Shown: one piece after another, positions 16,731 through 26,076 of the stretch
How positions within the stretch are numbered: the first letter of the stretch is position 1
Layout: each line of letters begins with the position of its first letter
Source of the DNA: Poindextera sp041691315
Lineage (GTDB): Bacteria > Pseudomonadota > Alphaproteobacteria > Caulobacterales > Caulobacteraceae
NCBI GenBank assembly: GCA_041691315.1
Contig: JBEPUW010000001.1
Span: 1-64,000 of the forward strand
DNA: 64,000 nucleotides
Reading direction: 5' to 3'
The notes under the pieces: generated by a model
Told to the model about the DNA's origin: nothing
The model's input: only the letters and a program-made list of their open reading frames with translations
Databases searched by the model: none
Translations under genes and position numbers: made by a program

Positions 16731-17906
16731 CTAAGCCGCCGTTCGCAGCATCGCCTCGAAGGCGCCGAGCAGCTTGTGCATCGGGGCTTTTTTGTAGGCG
16801 AACGGGTCGGGGGGATCCATGGCGTGGACGATCATCGCCACGTCGGCCTCGAACAGCAGAAGCCGGCCGTCGCGGGTCTCGGCGCAGTCGATGCCGAGAT
16901 AGTCAAGGCCGAGCCGGTCGTGCAGCTGGGCGAAGGCGGCCGCGTGCCTTGCGGCGAAATCGACATCGAAGTCGGCCATGAACCGGGCCTCTTCGGCGCG
17001 TTTCTCGGCGCTCTCGGTCATGCCGGCGTTCATGTAGTGCACCATCCAGCGCTCGGAGACCGCCATGTGGCAGATGAAGGGCCGGCCCGCGATCAGCACG
17101 ATGCGCTGCTTGCGAAAGAGGCCGTCGAGGCCGGCATAGTCGAAGAAGGGGGTGACGTAGAACCGGTCGTCGGCCTGTTCGGCGAGATAGGCGGGCAGGG
17201 CCGACGCGTCATCCAGCTTGGCCAGGCCCGCGCCGGCATGGGAGGCGATCGGGCGGACCAGCATTGGGAAGGCGCAAGGCGGGCAACGGCCTGCCGCGAT
17301 GGCGGTCAGCTCGCCGCGGCTCAGGCGCGCGGCGGCCGGGGCCAGCACCTCGGCGGCGCCGGCCATGGCCGCGGCGACGCCGTCGCGGGTCAGGGCGCGG
17401 ATGTTGGCGGCCCGGCCGTTCAGCACCGGCCTGGGCCAGCTGGCCAGCAGCGGTTCGATGGCGTCGAGGGCGGCGCGGTTGGCTTCCGACTCGCCGATGC
17501 CCAGGAAGGCGACATCGTGCTCGGGCGGCGCGGGGATGGGTTCGCCGGGGACGACATAGAGGCTGGTCAGTTCGACCCCGGCGTCCTCGAGCAGGAAGTC
17601 GAGCGGCGTATTGGCCATCAAGTCGCCAGGCGTGACGATGGTCAGCAGCTTCAGGGGCTTCGCTTCGGCGGCGGGCCGGCGAAAGAGTTTCTGCATCTCC
17701 AGCGCCTGGGCCTGGACGCGCAGCCCGGCCTCGCCCTGGCCGGACAGCAGCAAAAGCGTGGCCAGGTCCATGACTGCGCCGGCGTCGTCGGGCGCCGCGC
17801 GGGTGCGGGCCATCAACCGGTCCCAGACCGGGATCACATCGACGCCTTCGAACACCATGCGCCCGAGCACAGCCAGGCCGATGACCTCGGCGGGCGCCGT
17901 GCTCAT
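16731..17906 (-). CDS. ATP-grasp-like ligase of unknown substrate
   Basis: A 391-residue protein. The C-terminal part (DRLGLDYLGIDCAETRDG, then LLLFEADVAMIVH and YKKAP) resembles the metal- and ATP-binding end of ATP-grasp ligases such as RimK and glutathione synthase. The N-terminal 80 residues look like a short helical repeat domain (MDLATLLLLSGQGEAG). The ATG at 17906 overlaps the stop of the PLP decarboxylase (ATGA). Pairing of an amino acid decarboxylase with an ATP-grasp enzyme suggests that an amine is made and then joined to a carboxylate, but this is inference. Confidence 0.8.
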   Translation of the reverse strand: MSTAPAEVIGLAVLGRMVFEGVDVIPVWDRLMARTRAAPDDAGAVMDLATLLLLSGQGEAGLRVQAQALEMQKLFRRPAAEAKPLKLLTIVTPGDLMANTPLDFLLEDAGVELTSLYVVPGEPIPAPPEHDVAFLGIGESEANRAALDAIEPLLASWPRPVLNGRAANIRALTRDGVAAAMAGAAEVLAPAAARLSRGELTAIAAGRCPPCAFPMLVRPIASHAGAGLAKLDDASALPAYLAEQADDRFYVTPFFDYAGLDGLFRKQRIVLIAGRPFICHMAVSERWMVHYMNAGMTESAEKRAEEARFMADFDVDFAARHAAAFAQLHDRLGLDYLGIDCAETRDGRLLLFEADVAMIVHAMDPPDPFAYKKAPMHKLLGAFEAMLRTAA

Positions 17907-19372
17907 GCCGCGCCTCGCGTGGCGGTGTCCCCGAAGGCGATGGCGCCGTGCACCAGGGCTTCGAGGTCGCGCTGGTCGGTGCGGTGGTTGAACAGGGCGG
18001 CCCTGATCGCGACCTTGCCGTCGATGGTGGTCAGGGAGGGCGCGACCTCGCCTGCCTCCTGCAGGTCGGCGACAATCGTGCGGTTGACCCGGTCGGCGTC
18101 GTCGCAGGCATAGCGGAAGCAGACGATGTTCAGGGTCACCGGCGCCAGCAGCTCCAGCGCCGGCGCGGCGATGACCCGACGCTCCAGCGCGCGGGCCAGG
18201 GCGCAGCTGCGTTCGATGGCCGCGCCGAGCGCGCCGGTACCGTGCACCGTGAGCGTGAACCAGGTCTTCAGCGCCCGGAAGCCGCGCGACAGGTCCGGGC
18301 CATAGTCGCACGGCCACCACTCGCCGCCGGCCAGGCCGCGCTGGTCGCGCTGCAGATAGGCGGCGTCGGCGGCGAAGGTTTCCCGGTGCAGGGTCGGGTC
18401 GCGCACCAGGATGCAGCCGGCGTCGTAGGGGACCTGGCCCCATTTGTGGAAATCGAAGGCCAGGGAATCGGCGCGGTCCAACCCCTTCAGCATCGGCCTG
18501 AGCTCAGGGGCCAGCACGCCGAGCGCCCCGAAGGCGCCGTCGATGTGGAAGTGCAGGCTCTCGGCCCTGGCGAGGTCGGCCAGGGCGTCGAGGTCGTCGA
18601 TGGCGCCGGTGTCCACCGTGCCGGCATTGCCGATCAGCAGGAAGGGTCTCGCGCCGTCGCGGCAGTCGGCCCGGATCGCCGCGCTCAGCGCTTCGATGTC
18701 GATGCGCTGGGTGGCGTTGACCGCGATCAGGCGCAGCGCGTCCGAGCCCAACCCGGCCATCTCCATGGCGCGCGGGACGCAGCCGTGGGCGGCGGTCGAA
18801 GTGTAGGCCGTCAGCCGGGCGCCGTTCGCGCCCTGCCGGCGCCCGGCCTCGCCAAGGGCGCGCTGGCGGGCGACCAGCACGCCGATGAAGTTGGCCATCG
18901 AGGCGCCGGTGACCAGCAGCCCGCTCGCGCCCTCGGGGAAGCCGAACAGCTGCTGCATCCAGCCGATCACCTCGCGCTCGACCTCGATCGGCATGTGGTC
19001 GCGGCCGCCGAGATTGGCGTTCAAGCCGCCGGCGAGCATTTCGGCCAGCATGCCGACCGGCGTGCCGGCGCCCTGCACCCAGCCCATGAAGCCCGGATGC
19101 AGGTTGCCGCCGGCGTAGGGCAGCACGTCGCGCATGAAGCTGGCATGGGCCTCGGCCAGCGGGCTGGGCGCCGTCGGCGGCGGCCCGCGGAAGCGCTGCC
19201 GCACGGCTGGCGGGGTTGGCTGCCACACGGGCTGCTCGCGCAGGGTCTGCAGGTGATCGAACATGTCGTCGAGCATGCGGTGGCCCTGGTCGCGGAATGC
19301 GCGCCAGTCGGATGGATCGAGGCTGTGCTCAGCCGCCACGTGTACGCGCCCCTGAAACTTGAGGCTCGACAT
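17903..19372 (-). CDS. PLP-dependent amino acid decarboxylase (group II)
   Basis: A 489-residue protein of the aromatic amino acid/glutamate decarboxylase group. Lys310 in DFHKWGQVPYDAG binds PLP, HIDGAFG at 276-282 holds the ring-binding aspartate (Asp278), His196 in STAAHGCVPRA is the expected stacking residue, and GASMANF at 156-162 binds the phosphate. The tyrosine of the flexible active-site loop was not identified, so aldehyde synthase or other PLP chemistry is possible. It starts 24 bases after the stop of the hybrid kinase gene and overlaps the ATP-grasp gene, which makes a kinase-decarboxylase-ligase transcript likely. Confidence 0.87.
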   Translation of the reverse strand: MSSLKFQGRVHVAAEHSLDPSDWRAFRDQGHRMLDDMFDHLQTLREQPVWQPTPPAVRQRFRGPPPTAPSPLAEAHASFMRDVLPYAGGNLHPGFMGWVQGAGTPVGMLAEMLAGGLNANLGGRDHMPIEVEREVIGWMQQLFGFPEGASGLLVTGASMANFIGVLVARQRALGEAGRRQGANGARLTAYTSTAAHGCVPRAMEMAGLGSDALRLIAVNATQRIDIEALSAAIRADCRDGARPFLLIGNAGTVDTGAIDDLDALADLARAESLHFHIDGAFGALGVLAPELRPMLKGLDRADSLAFDFHKWGQVPYDAGCILVRDPTLHRETFAADAAYLQRDQRGLAGGEWWPCDYGPDLSRGFRALKTWFTLTVHGTGALGAAIERSCALARALERRVIAAPALELLAPVTLNIVCFRYACDDADRVNRTIVADLQEAGEVAPSLTTIDGKVAIRAALFNHRTDQRDLEALVHGAIAFGDTATRGAA

Positions 19373-19396
19373 TCGCGGCGCCCGGTTCCGAACTGG

Positions 19397-22300
19397 TTAA
19401 CGGCCGCCGGCCGCGACCTTTTGGCTCTCGGGGGCGATCGGTTCGGCCAGTTCGCGTTTCAGCTCGGCGATGGGCGCCGGCCGGCCGAACAGGAAGCCCT
19501 GCATGGCGTGGGCGCCGGTGGCGCGCAGGAACTTGCGCTGGTTCTCGTCCTCGACGCCCTCGGCCACCACCTTCATGCCGAGCGCGCGGCCGATCGAGAC
19601 CAGGGCGTGCACCAGGGTGGCCGACTGCACGTCGTCGCTGCAGCGGGTGACGAACATCCGGTCGATCTTCAGCTTGTCGAAGGGATAGAGCTGCAGGTGG
19701 CTGAGGCTGGAATAGCCGACGCCGAAGTCGTCCAGGGCGACCTTGACGCCCATGGCGTGCAGCCGGTCCATGCTGCGACGCACCTCGTCGCCCTCGGAGA
19801 GGATGGCCGTCTCGGTGATCTCGACCTCCAGGCGGCGGGGGTCGAAATCGTGCCGCGCCAGGATCACCGCCAGTTCGTCGGCGAACTCCGGGTCGCCGAA
19901 CTCGACGGCCGAGGCGTTGACGGCGACGGTGAGCCCGTCGAGATCCTTGGTTTCGGCCATGGCGCGGTCGAGCACCCAGCCGGTGATGTCGCGGATCAGG
20001 CCGTTCTGCTCGGCCAGCGGCACGAACAGGGCCGGGCTGATGCCGCCGCGGGTCGGGTGGTTCCAACGCAGCAGGGCCTCGACGCCGAGGACCGCCTCGC
20101 CGTCGCGGTCGACCTGCTTCTGATAGACCAGGGAAAATTCGCCGCGCTCGCGGGCCAGTTTCAGGTCCTGCAGTAGGCGCGACTGGTCGGTGGCGGGGGC
20201 GGCTGCCCGCGCCTCGGTCTCGGTTGGAGCGCCGTCCGGATGGTCCAGCACGTTGAGGGTGGCGAGCAGGCGGCGATGCAGGCTCTCGATCTCGGCCGGC
20301 GCGACGTCGCGCTCGCGGGCGGCGGCCTCGATGCGCCCGGCCATGTCGGCGACGGCGCGCGCGCCGATATTGCCGCTCATCGACTTGAGTGCGTGCGCTG
20401 CGCGGCCGGTTTCGGCGCGGTCGCCGGCGGCGGCGGCCTCGACCATGGTCCGCACCGCCACCGGCGCGTGTTCGCGGTAGAGCCGGGTCACCCGCTCGAC
20501 GAAATCCGCGCGGCCGCTATTGGCCATCTGGGCCAACTCGGCGGCGACGACCGGATCGATCAGGTCGGGCGATGCAGCGCTGGCGGCCGCAGGCGCCTCC
20601 AGCGGCTCGGCCTCGATCGATGCGGCGCCGGCGGAGGCCGGCTCCATCACGCTGGCCAGGGTGCGGGCCAGGGCCGCGAGCGTGAAGGGCTTGTGCAACA
20701 CCCCGTCCATGCCGGCCTCGCGCCAGGCGTCGGCGCGCGCGCCCAGCACCTCGGCGGTGAGGGCGATGATCGGGGTTGGCGCGCGCTGGTATTCGGCCTC
20801 GCCGGCGCGGATGGCCCTGGCCGCCTGATAGCCGTCCATCACCGGCATGCCGCCGTCCATCAGGATCAGGTCGAATGTCTCGGTGAAGGCGAACTCGGCG
20901 GCTTCGCGGCCGTCGACGGCGACGGCGGTGCTGACCCCCAGCCGCGCCAGCGCCTCCATCGCCACCTCGCGATTGACCGCGCTGTCGTCGGCGATCAGGA
21001 CCCGGCGGCCGGCAAAGCTGGGCAGGGCGTCGTCCTCGGCGCGGGCCTCCTCGACCAGGGCGTCGGAAAGGCCGCCGCCGATGGCCAGGCTGCCCAGGAT
21101 GGCGGCCAGGTCGCGGCGACGGAAGGGTTGGATCAGCACCACCTGGGCGAGGCCCGCGCGGCGAAGCTCGGCGGGCGCCGGGTCGCCATATTCGCCGATG
21201 CAGACCGTGTGCACCGGCCCTGGCGCGAGGGCTGACAGCGCATCGGGATCGCCGATGATCGCCATCGGTGGGACCGGGCCGTCGCCGCCGACATTGGCGC
21301 AGATCTCCGCGCTGGCGCTGAGCAGATAGCGGCGGACCGCCGAGCGGGTGGCGACACCGTCAAGGGCGACGGCGATCTGGGCGCCGTCGAAGAGCGGCCA
21401 TTCCGCCGCCTCGGCCAGCACCTTGGGCCTGAATTCGAAGCCGAAGGTCGAGCCGCGGCCCGGATTGCTGGCGACCAGCAGCTTGCCGCCCATGGCCTCG
21501 ACCAGCTTGCGGCAGATGGCCAGGCCAAGCCCGGTGCCGCCGAAACGCCGGGTGGTCGAGGCGTCGGCCTGGCTGAAGGCGCTGAACAGCGAGGCGATCT
21601 TGTCCTTGGCGACGCCGACCCCGGTGTCCCGCACCTCGATGCGCAGACCGCCCTCGGGCGTCGGCTCGACGCTCAGCAAGACCCCGCCGGTCTCGGTGAA
21701 CTTCAGCGCATTGTTGACCAGATTGCCGATCACCTGGCGCAGACGCACCGGGTCGGCCTCGACCAGCACGGGCACGTCGGGGTCGATATAGGCGGCCAGA
21801 TCCAGGCCCTTCTCCCGCGCCCGCTCCCAGAACAGGCTGACCACATCCTCGACGATCTCGGCCACGTCGGTGGGCGCGGCTTCCAGGGTCATCTTGCCGG
21901 CCTCGATCTTCGAAAAGTCGAGGATGTCGTTGATGATGGCGATCAGGCTGGCGCCGGACTTGGCGATCACCTCGGCGAAGCGGCGCTGGCGCGGCGCCAG
22001 ATCGCCGGCGGCCAGCAGTTCGGCCATCACCATCACGCCGTTCATCGGGGTGCGGATCTCGTGGCTCATGGTGGCCAGGAAGTCGGACTTGGCGCGGTTG
22101 GCGCTCTCGGCCTGATCCTTGGCGACGCGCAGTTCGCTGGTGCGGATGGAGACGGTGCGCTCCAGCCCCTCGTCGCGCCCGCGGATTTCGCCGAGCATGC
22201 GGTTGAAGCCGTCGACCAGCTGGCCGACCTCGCCGTCCGCCTGCACCTCGACCACGCGCGCATAGTCGTGGCTGGCCTCGATTTCGGCCATGGCGTCGGT

Positions 22301-22897
22301 CAGGGCGACGATAGGGCCGGAGACGCGCCGCCCGACCAGCCAGGCCACACCTAGGCCCGCCAGCGAGGCGATCAGGGCCGCGGCCAGGCTGATCCACAGG
22401 CTGGAGACGAACCGGTCGGCGCCTGCCAGTCGGCCGACCAGCACGACGCGGCCGGCCGGCTGCCGGGCAAAGACCACCGGCGCGGTCACCTCGACCGTGC
22501 GCGAGCGCAGCATCGACCAGATCGGCGGCGCCTTGGCCCTCTTGTCGACCTTGACGTCGGTGAGCAGGCGCGCGCCCGAGCCGGTCTCGGCCAGCAGCGC
22601 GCCATTAGCGGATTCGACCCGGGCATAGGCCACGTCGGGCATCAGGCTGATCGAGCGGATAGCCTGGAAGGCCCGTCCACGGTCGCCCTGGAAGGCCGCC
22701 TCGCTGGTCAGGGAGCTCAGCACCGATGCCTCGGCAGACAGCCTGTCGACCTGCAGGGCGGCTTCGTGCCGCCCGTCGCGCCAGGCCTGGACGCCCGAGA
22801 CCACGGCCACGGCCATGCCGACCGAGGCCAGGACCAGGACGGTCAGCTTGGCGCGGATCGAACCGCTGCGGCGACGGGTCGGGGTTGGGGCTGACAA
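19397..22897 (-). CDS. Hybrid histidine kinase with HPt and EAL domains
   Basis: A 1166-residue membrane sensor. Order: TM helix 17-38, periplasmic part, TM 166-188, HAMP to about 245, HisKA with His279 (SHEIRTP), ATPase boxes NLVNNALKF, DTGVGVA and FGGTGLGLA (452-460), a receiver-like region at about 505-605 that lacks the phospho-acceptor aspartate, a complete receiver (DD 637-638, Asp681, Lys736), HPt with His835, and EAL (EALLRW at 940, DDFG 1056-1059, EGVED 1113-1117). EAL catalytic residues appear intact, so c-di-GMP hydrolysis is expected. There is no GGDEF domain. It starts divergently from the RR/TadG pair at 23000 and leads the decarboxylase/ATP-grasp genes. Confidence 0.93.
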   Translation of the reverse strand: MSAPTPTRRRSGSIRAKLTVLVLASVGMAVAVVSGVQAWRDGRHEAALQVDRLSAEASVLSSLTSEAAFQGDRGRAFQAIRSISLMPDVAYARVESANGALLAETGSGARLLTDVKVDKRAKAPPIWSMLRSRTVEVTAPVVFARQPAGRVVLVGRLAGADRFVSSLWISLAAALIASLAGLGVAWLVGRRVSGPIVALTDAMAEIEASHDYARVVEVQADGEVGQLVDGFNRMLGEIRGRDEGLERTVSIRTSELRVAKDQAESANRAKSDFLATMSHEIRTPMNGVMVMAELLAAGDLAPRQRRFAEVIAKSGASLIAIINDILDFSKIEAGKMTLEAAPTDVAEIVEDVVSLFWERAREKGLDLAAYIDPDVPVLVEADPVRLRQVIGNLVNNALKFTETGGVLLSVEPTPEGGLRIEVRDTGVGVAKDKIASLFSAFSQADASTTRRFGGTGLGLAICRKLVEAMGGKLLVASNPGRGSTFGFEFRPKVLAEAAEWPLFDGAQIAVALDGVATRSAVRRYLLSASAEICANVGGDGPVPPMAIIGDPDALSALAPGPVHTVCIGEYGDPAPAELRRAGLAQVVLIQPFRRRDLAAILGSLAIGGGLSDALVEEARAEDDALPSFAGRRVLIADDSAVNREVAMEALARLGVSTAVAVDGREAAEFAFTETFDLILMDGGMPVMDGYQAARAIRAGEAEYQRAPTPIIALTAEVLGARADAWREAGMDGVLHKPFTLAALARTLASVMEPASAGAASIEAEPLEAPAAASAASPDLIDPVVAAELAQMANSGRADFVERVTRLYREHAPVAVRTMVEAAAAGDRAETGRAAHALKSMSGNIGARAVADMAGRIEAAARERDVAPAEIESLHRRLLATLNVLDHPDGAPTETEARAAAPATDQSRLLQDLKLARERGEFSLVYQKQVDRDGEAVLGVEALLRWNHPTRGGISPALFVPLAEQNGLIRDITGWVLDRAMAETKDLDGLTVAVNASAVEFGDPEFADELAVILARHDFDPRRLEVEITETAILSEGDEVRRSMDRLHAMGVKVALDDFGVGYSSLSHLQLYPFDKLKIDRMFVTRCSDDVQSATLVHALVSIGRALGMKVVAEGVEDENQRKFLRATGAHAMQGFLFGRPAPIAELKRELAEPIAPESQKVAAGGR

Positions 22898-22999
22898 GCG
22901 GGGTGCTGGTTGAAAATATGGCTAATTCCCTAGGAGTTACCGGGGATTAATGACTGTCGGCTTAATTGGAGGGTGAATTTTCGAGGCTCTCCGCAAGCC

Positions 23000-23596
23000 A
23001 TGCCGGCGTCGTCCGCACCACAGCAGCCGTTCTTTCATGTCCTGCAGGACGAGCTTCGCGTTCTGTTCGTCGACGACGATCCGATTCTGCGGGAGTTCGC
23101 GCTTGTCCACCTGAGCACCGACAAGGCAGAGGTGAAGGCGGTCGGCGACGGCGACGAGGCGCTGACGCTGCTGGCCGACTGGCCGGCCGATATCGTCCTG
23201 CTCGACCTGGAAATGCCGCGGCTCGACGGCTTCGAGGTCTTGCGGCGGCTTGGCGAGGCCGGCCGGCTTGCCGACCTGCCGGTGATCGTGGTCACCGGGC
23301 GCGAGGACATCGCCGCCATCGACCGCGCCTATGCGGCGGGCGCGACCTCCTTTGTCTCCAAGCCGCTGAACTGGCGGCTGCTCAGCTATCAGTTACGCTA
23401 TGTCCTTCGCGCCTGTGAGGCCGAACGGACGGCGCGGGCGGCGGTGCAGGCGGCCGATCGCCGGCTGGCCGAGCTGGCGCGCCAGACCTCGCGCCTGCTG
23501 TCGCTGGCGACCGACGCCGAGGGCGAGCTCAACCCGCGCGTGGCCGCCGACCTCAAATCCATGCTCGACCCGCTGTCGCGCCGCGCGGCCGCGTGA
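23000..23596 (+). CDS. Stand-alone response regulator, partner of TadG-like paralog B
   Basis: A 198-residue protein with one receiver domain (DDD 25-27, Asp69 in LLDLEMPRLDG, Thr98, Lys120 in SKPLNW) and a coiled-coil-like Ala/Arg/Glu-rich tail of about 70 residues. It should be phosphorylatable but has no recognised output domain. A GTG at 22973 would add nine residues; the ATG at 23000 is preferred because the GGAGG before the GTG lies too close to it. The gene overlaps the TadG-like gene by 4 bases (ATGA), mirroring the coupled pair at 14706-16459. It diverges from the hybrid kinase. Confidence 0.9.
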   Translation: MPASSAPQQPFFHVLQDELRVLFVDDDPILREFALVHLSTDKAEVKAVGDGDEALTLLADWPADIVLLDLEMPRLDGFEVLRRLGEAGRLADLPVIVVTGREDIAAIDRAYAAGATSFVSKPLNWRLLSYQLRYVLRACEAERTARAAVQAADRRLAELARQTSRLLSLATDAEGELNPRVAADLKSMLDPLSRRAAA

Positions 23597-24819
23597 TGAA
23601 GACGCGCATTCTGGCCGCCGCCCGCGATCGGCGGGGCGGGGTGGCGATGATCGCCGCCATCTTCGTGCCGGTCATCCTGGTGATCGGGTGCGGCGCGGTC
23701 GACCTGTCGGCGGTGCGCGGCGACTACAGCGCCATGCAAGATGCGGCCGATGCCACGGCGCTGAATGCGGCCAAGCAGCTCGGCATCGCCGACCAGGCCG
23801 GCATCGCCGCCCGCGCCAGCCAGTTCATGGCCAGCCAGATCCCGCGAGTGGCGAAGAACGACGGCGTCACCGCCCAGACGACCTTCGCCGCCGACAACTC
23901 CAACCTGACCGTGACCCTGACCGGCCACCGCGAGTCCTTCTTCGGAAACCTGCTGCCGCCGGGCGGCTGGTCGCTCCATACCAGCGCCACCGCCGCCTCG
24001 CTGGGGATGATGCCGCTGTGCGTGCTGAGTTCCGGTTCGGGCGCCTCGGACGATATCGTCATGAGCGGCCTGGCCCAGGTGACGGCGCCGGGCTGTCTGG
24101 TCCAGTCGAACGCCGACATCTCCGTGCAGGATTCGGCGGTGTTGCAGGCGGGGGCGGTGCAGTCGGTTGGGTCGGCCAGCGGCAGCATTTCGCCGGCGCC
24201 GCAGGTCGGCGCGCCGGCGATCGGCGACCCCTTCGCCTCGATGCAGATCAACCCCAATGGCCTGCTCTGCAACCCGCTCGACCTGGTGTTCGACCTCGGC
24301 GTCAACGTGCTGGCGCCGGGCATCCACTGCGGCAACCTCACTGCGCACAAGCAGGCCGTCGTCGAGCTGCTGCCCGGCGAGCACTATTTCATCAAGAGCC
24401 ACCTGAAGCTGATGGAGAATTCGCAGCTGATCGGATCCAACGTGGTCCTGGTGTTCGACGACAAGTCCGACTTCACCTTCCAGGACGGCGCCGAGATCTC
24501 GCTGCGGGGCCGCCAAGGCAAGTCGGCGCTTGCCGGTTTCGTCATCGCCACCACCCGCAGCAACACCCAGACCTTCACCATCTCCAGCAGCGCCGCCCGG
24601 CAGTTGCTGGGCACCATCTACATTCCGAGCGCAACGCTGGCCGTATCGGGCGCGAACAACCAGGTCGCCGACCAGTCGGCCTGGACCGTCATAGTCGCCA
24701 AGGCGATCACCCTGGCGGGCAGCCCGAACCTGGTGATCAACGCCAACTATGGCGGCTCGACCGTGCCGGTCCCCGGCGGCGTCGGTCCGCGCTCCGGCCG
24801 GGTCACCCTGACGCGATAG
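23593..24819 (+). CDS. TadE/G-like surface or secreted protein, paralog B
   Basis: A 408-residue paralog of the product of 15203-16459. The N-terminus has the TadG signature (RRGGVAMIAAIFVPVILVIG, then MQDAADATALNAAKQL). The long C-terminal part has the same beta-rich layout, with GEHYFIKSHLKLMENSQLIG matching the GEHYFGGDLSL region of paralog A, LGTIYIPSATL matching TGAIYVPNATL, and the same closing motif GSTVPVP. Such proteins carry one membrane segment and an exported body. The gene converges on an MFS gene, with the two ends overlapping by 17 bases. Confidence 0.85.
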   Translation: MMKTRILAAARDRRGGVAMIAAIFVPVILVIGCGAVDLSAVRGDYSAMQDAADATALNAAKQLGIADQAGIAARASQFMASQIPRVAKNDGVTAQTTFAADNSNLTVTLTGHRESFFGNLLPPGGWSLHTSATAASLGMMPLCVLSSGSGASDDIVMSGLAQVTAPGCLVQSNADISVQDSAVLQAGAVQSVGSASGSISPAPQVGAPAIGDPFASMQINPNGLLCNPLDLVFDLGVNVLAPGIHCGNLTAHKQAVVELLPGEHYFIKSHLKLMENSQLIGSNVVLVFDDKSDFTFQDGAEISLRGRQGKSALAGFVIATTRSNTQTFTISSSAARQLLGTIYIPSATLAVSGANNQVADQSAWTVIVAKAITLAGSPNLVINANYGGSTVPVPGGVGPRSGRVTLTR

Positions 24820-25939
24820 CTCCGCGGCCGGCCAGCGCGACCATCAGCAGGACGATCAGCGGAAGGACGGCATAGAGGCCGACAGCGGCGGTCAGGCCAT
24901 GGGCGTCGGCCACCAGACCGACCAGGGCGGGGAAGCCGATGCCCAGCATGCCGATCGACGAGACGACGGCGCTGGTGGCGCCGGCCTGCCCCGGCCGCAG
25001 CGCCAGGGTTGCGGTCCCGAGCGTGGTGTAGAAGACCGAGGCGGCGGCGCCGAACACCAGGCCGGCGACGGCTTGCAGAGGGATCACGGGCAAGAACAGG
25101 GCGGCCGGAAGGGCGCAAGCCATGATGGCGGCGCAGGCGACGACGTCATGCCGTGGCGACCGACCGCCGGCCAGCCGCTCGAAAACGGCATAGCCGGCCA
25201 TGCCGCCGACCAGCAGGGTCATGGTCACCAGTGTGGCGATGTCGGCGCGCAGGCCCCGGACCCGCTCCAGATAGGCGATCATGAAGCCTGCCAGCGGCTC
25301 GTCGAGCAGGCCGAACAGGCCCAGCACCAGCGCCAGGAACAGCACGCGGCGGTTCTTCAGGATGGTCAACAGCCCGACCAGGGGATGCGGCGCGTGCTCG
25401 CGCGGACGCGGTGGCGGCAGTCTTTGGCTGCCCAGCCAGGCGGCGTAGCCCAGCATCAGCACGCCCAGGCCCAGGAAGGCGCCGCGCCAGCCGAAACCGA
25501 TCGCCGCGCCGCCCGCCAGGGTCAGGGGACCGAGCAGATCGCCGACCGCGGCCCAGCCGTTGATCCGGGCCATGACCAGCGGCAACTGTTCCTCCGCCAG
25601 ATCGACCAGGGCCACCTCGCAGCCATGAATGAAGGCGTCGCTGGCCGCGCCCCAGATGAAGGCCGCGGCCAGCAACATCGGCAACGAATGGGCGAGCCCG
25701 AAGGCGATCAGCGCCAGGCCGTAGGCCAGGGCGCCGAGGCTGGCCAGCATGCGGCGGCTGACATAGTCGGCGGCGACCACGAAGACGTTGCCGAGCAGGC
25801 CGCCGGCGGGCAGGGCGATCAGCAGACCGGCCGCCTGGGCGTAGGTCAATCCGAGCTCGCCGCGGATCGGCTCGAGCGACCCAGCCGGCAGGAAGGCCGC
25901 CCACTCGTCGGCGAAGCGGACAAGCACCAAGGCCGCCAC
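24803..25939 (-). CDS. MFS transporter
   Basis: A 378-residue integral membrane protein with about 11-12 hydrophobic helices. The loop between helices 2 and 3 reads VVAADYVSRRMLASLGA, a variant of the MFS D-x-x-G-R/K motif. The start is uncertain: the frame stays open upstream to 26019 but offers no ATG, so the GTG at 25939 is used; the first helix may begin a few residues earlier. Substrate unknown. It is the last of a minus-strand run (oxygenase, glycosyltransferase, MFS, MFS), separated from the preceding MFS gene by 137 bases. Confidence 0.83.
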   Translation of the reverse strand: MAALVLVRFADEWAAFLPAGSLEPIRGELGLTYAQAAGLLIALPAGGLLGNVFVVAADYVSRRMLASLGALAYGLALIAFGLAHSLPMLLAAAFIWGAASDAFIHGCEVALVDLAEEQLPLVMARINGWAAVGDLLGPLTLAGGAAIGFGWRGAFLGLGVLMLGYAAWLGSQRLPPPRPREHAPHPLVGLLTILKNRRVLFLALVLGLFGLLDEPLAGFMIAYLERVRGLRADIATLVTMTLLVGGMAGYAVFERLAGGRSPRHDVVACAAIMACALPAALFLPVIPLQAVAGLVFGAAASVFYTTLGTATLALRPGQAGATSAVVSSIGMLGIGFPALVGLVADAHGLTAAVGLYAVLPLIVLLMVALAGRGAIASG

Positions 25940-26076
25940 CAGCCCATGGGGCGCACGGCGCAGAGACGGGATCGCCCAAAGGGCGATGCGCCTCAGCCAG
26001 CGAAAGACCGCGTCAGATCAACGTGGGGGATCCATAAGTCCAGGATGGCGCCATTTGAGCGCTCGGGGAAGGCGGC

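Noticed and set aside
17948..20176. 742-codon open frame on the plus strand
   Set aside because: It is antisense to the PLP decarboxylase and the EAL part of the kinase, which have full sets of catalytic motifs. The predicted protein is a Gly/Gln/Arg/Val-rich shadow typical of high-GC DNA.
22936..22950. GTTAC-N6-TTAA, a CtrA-like sequence in the kinase/regulator divergent interval
   Set aside because: The spacing is six instead of seven and the first half-site has a mismatch, so it does not meet the consensus.
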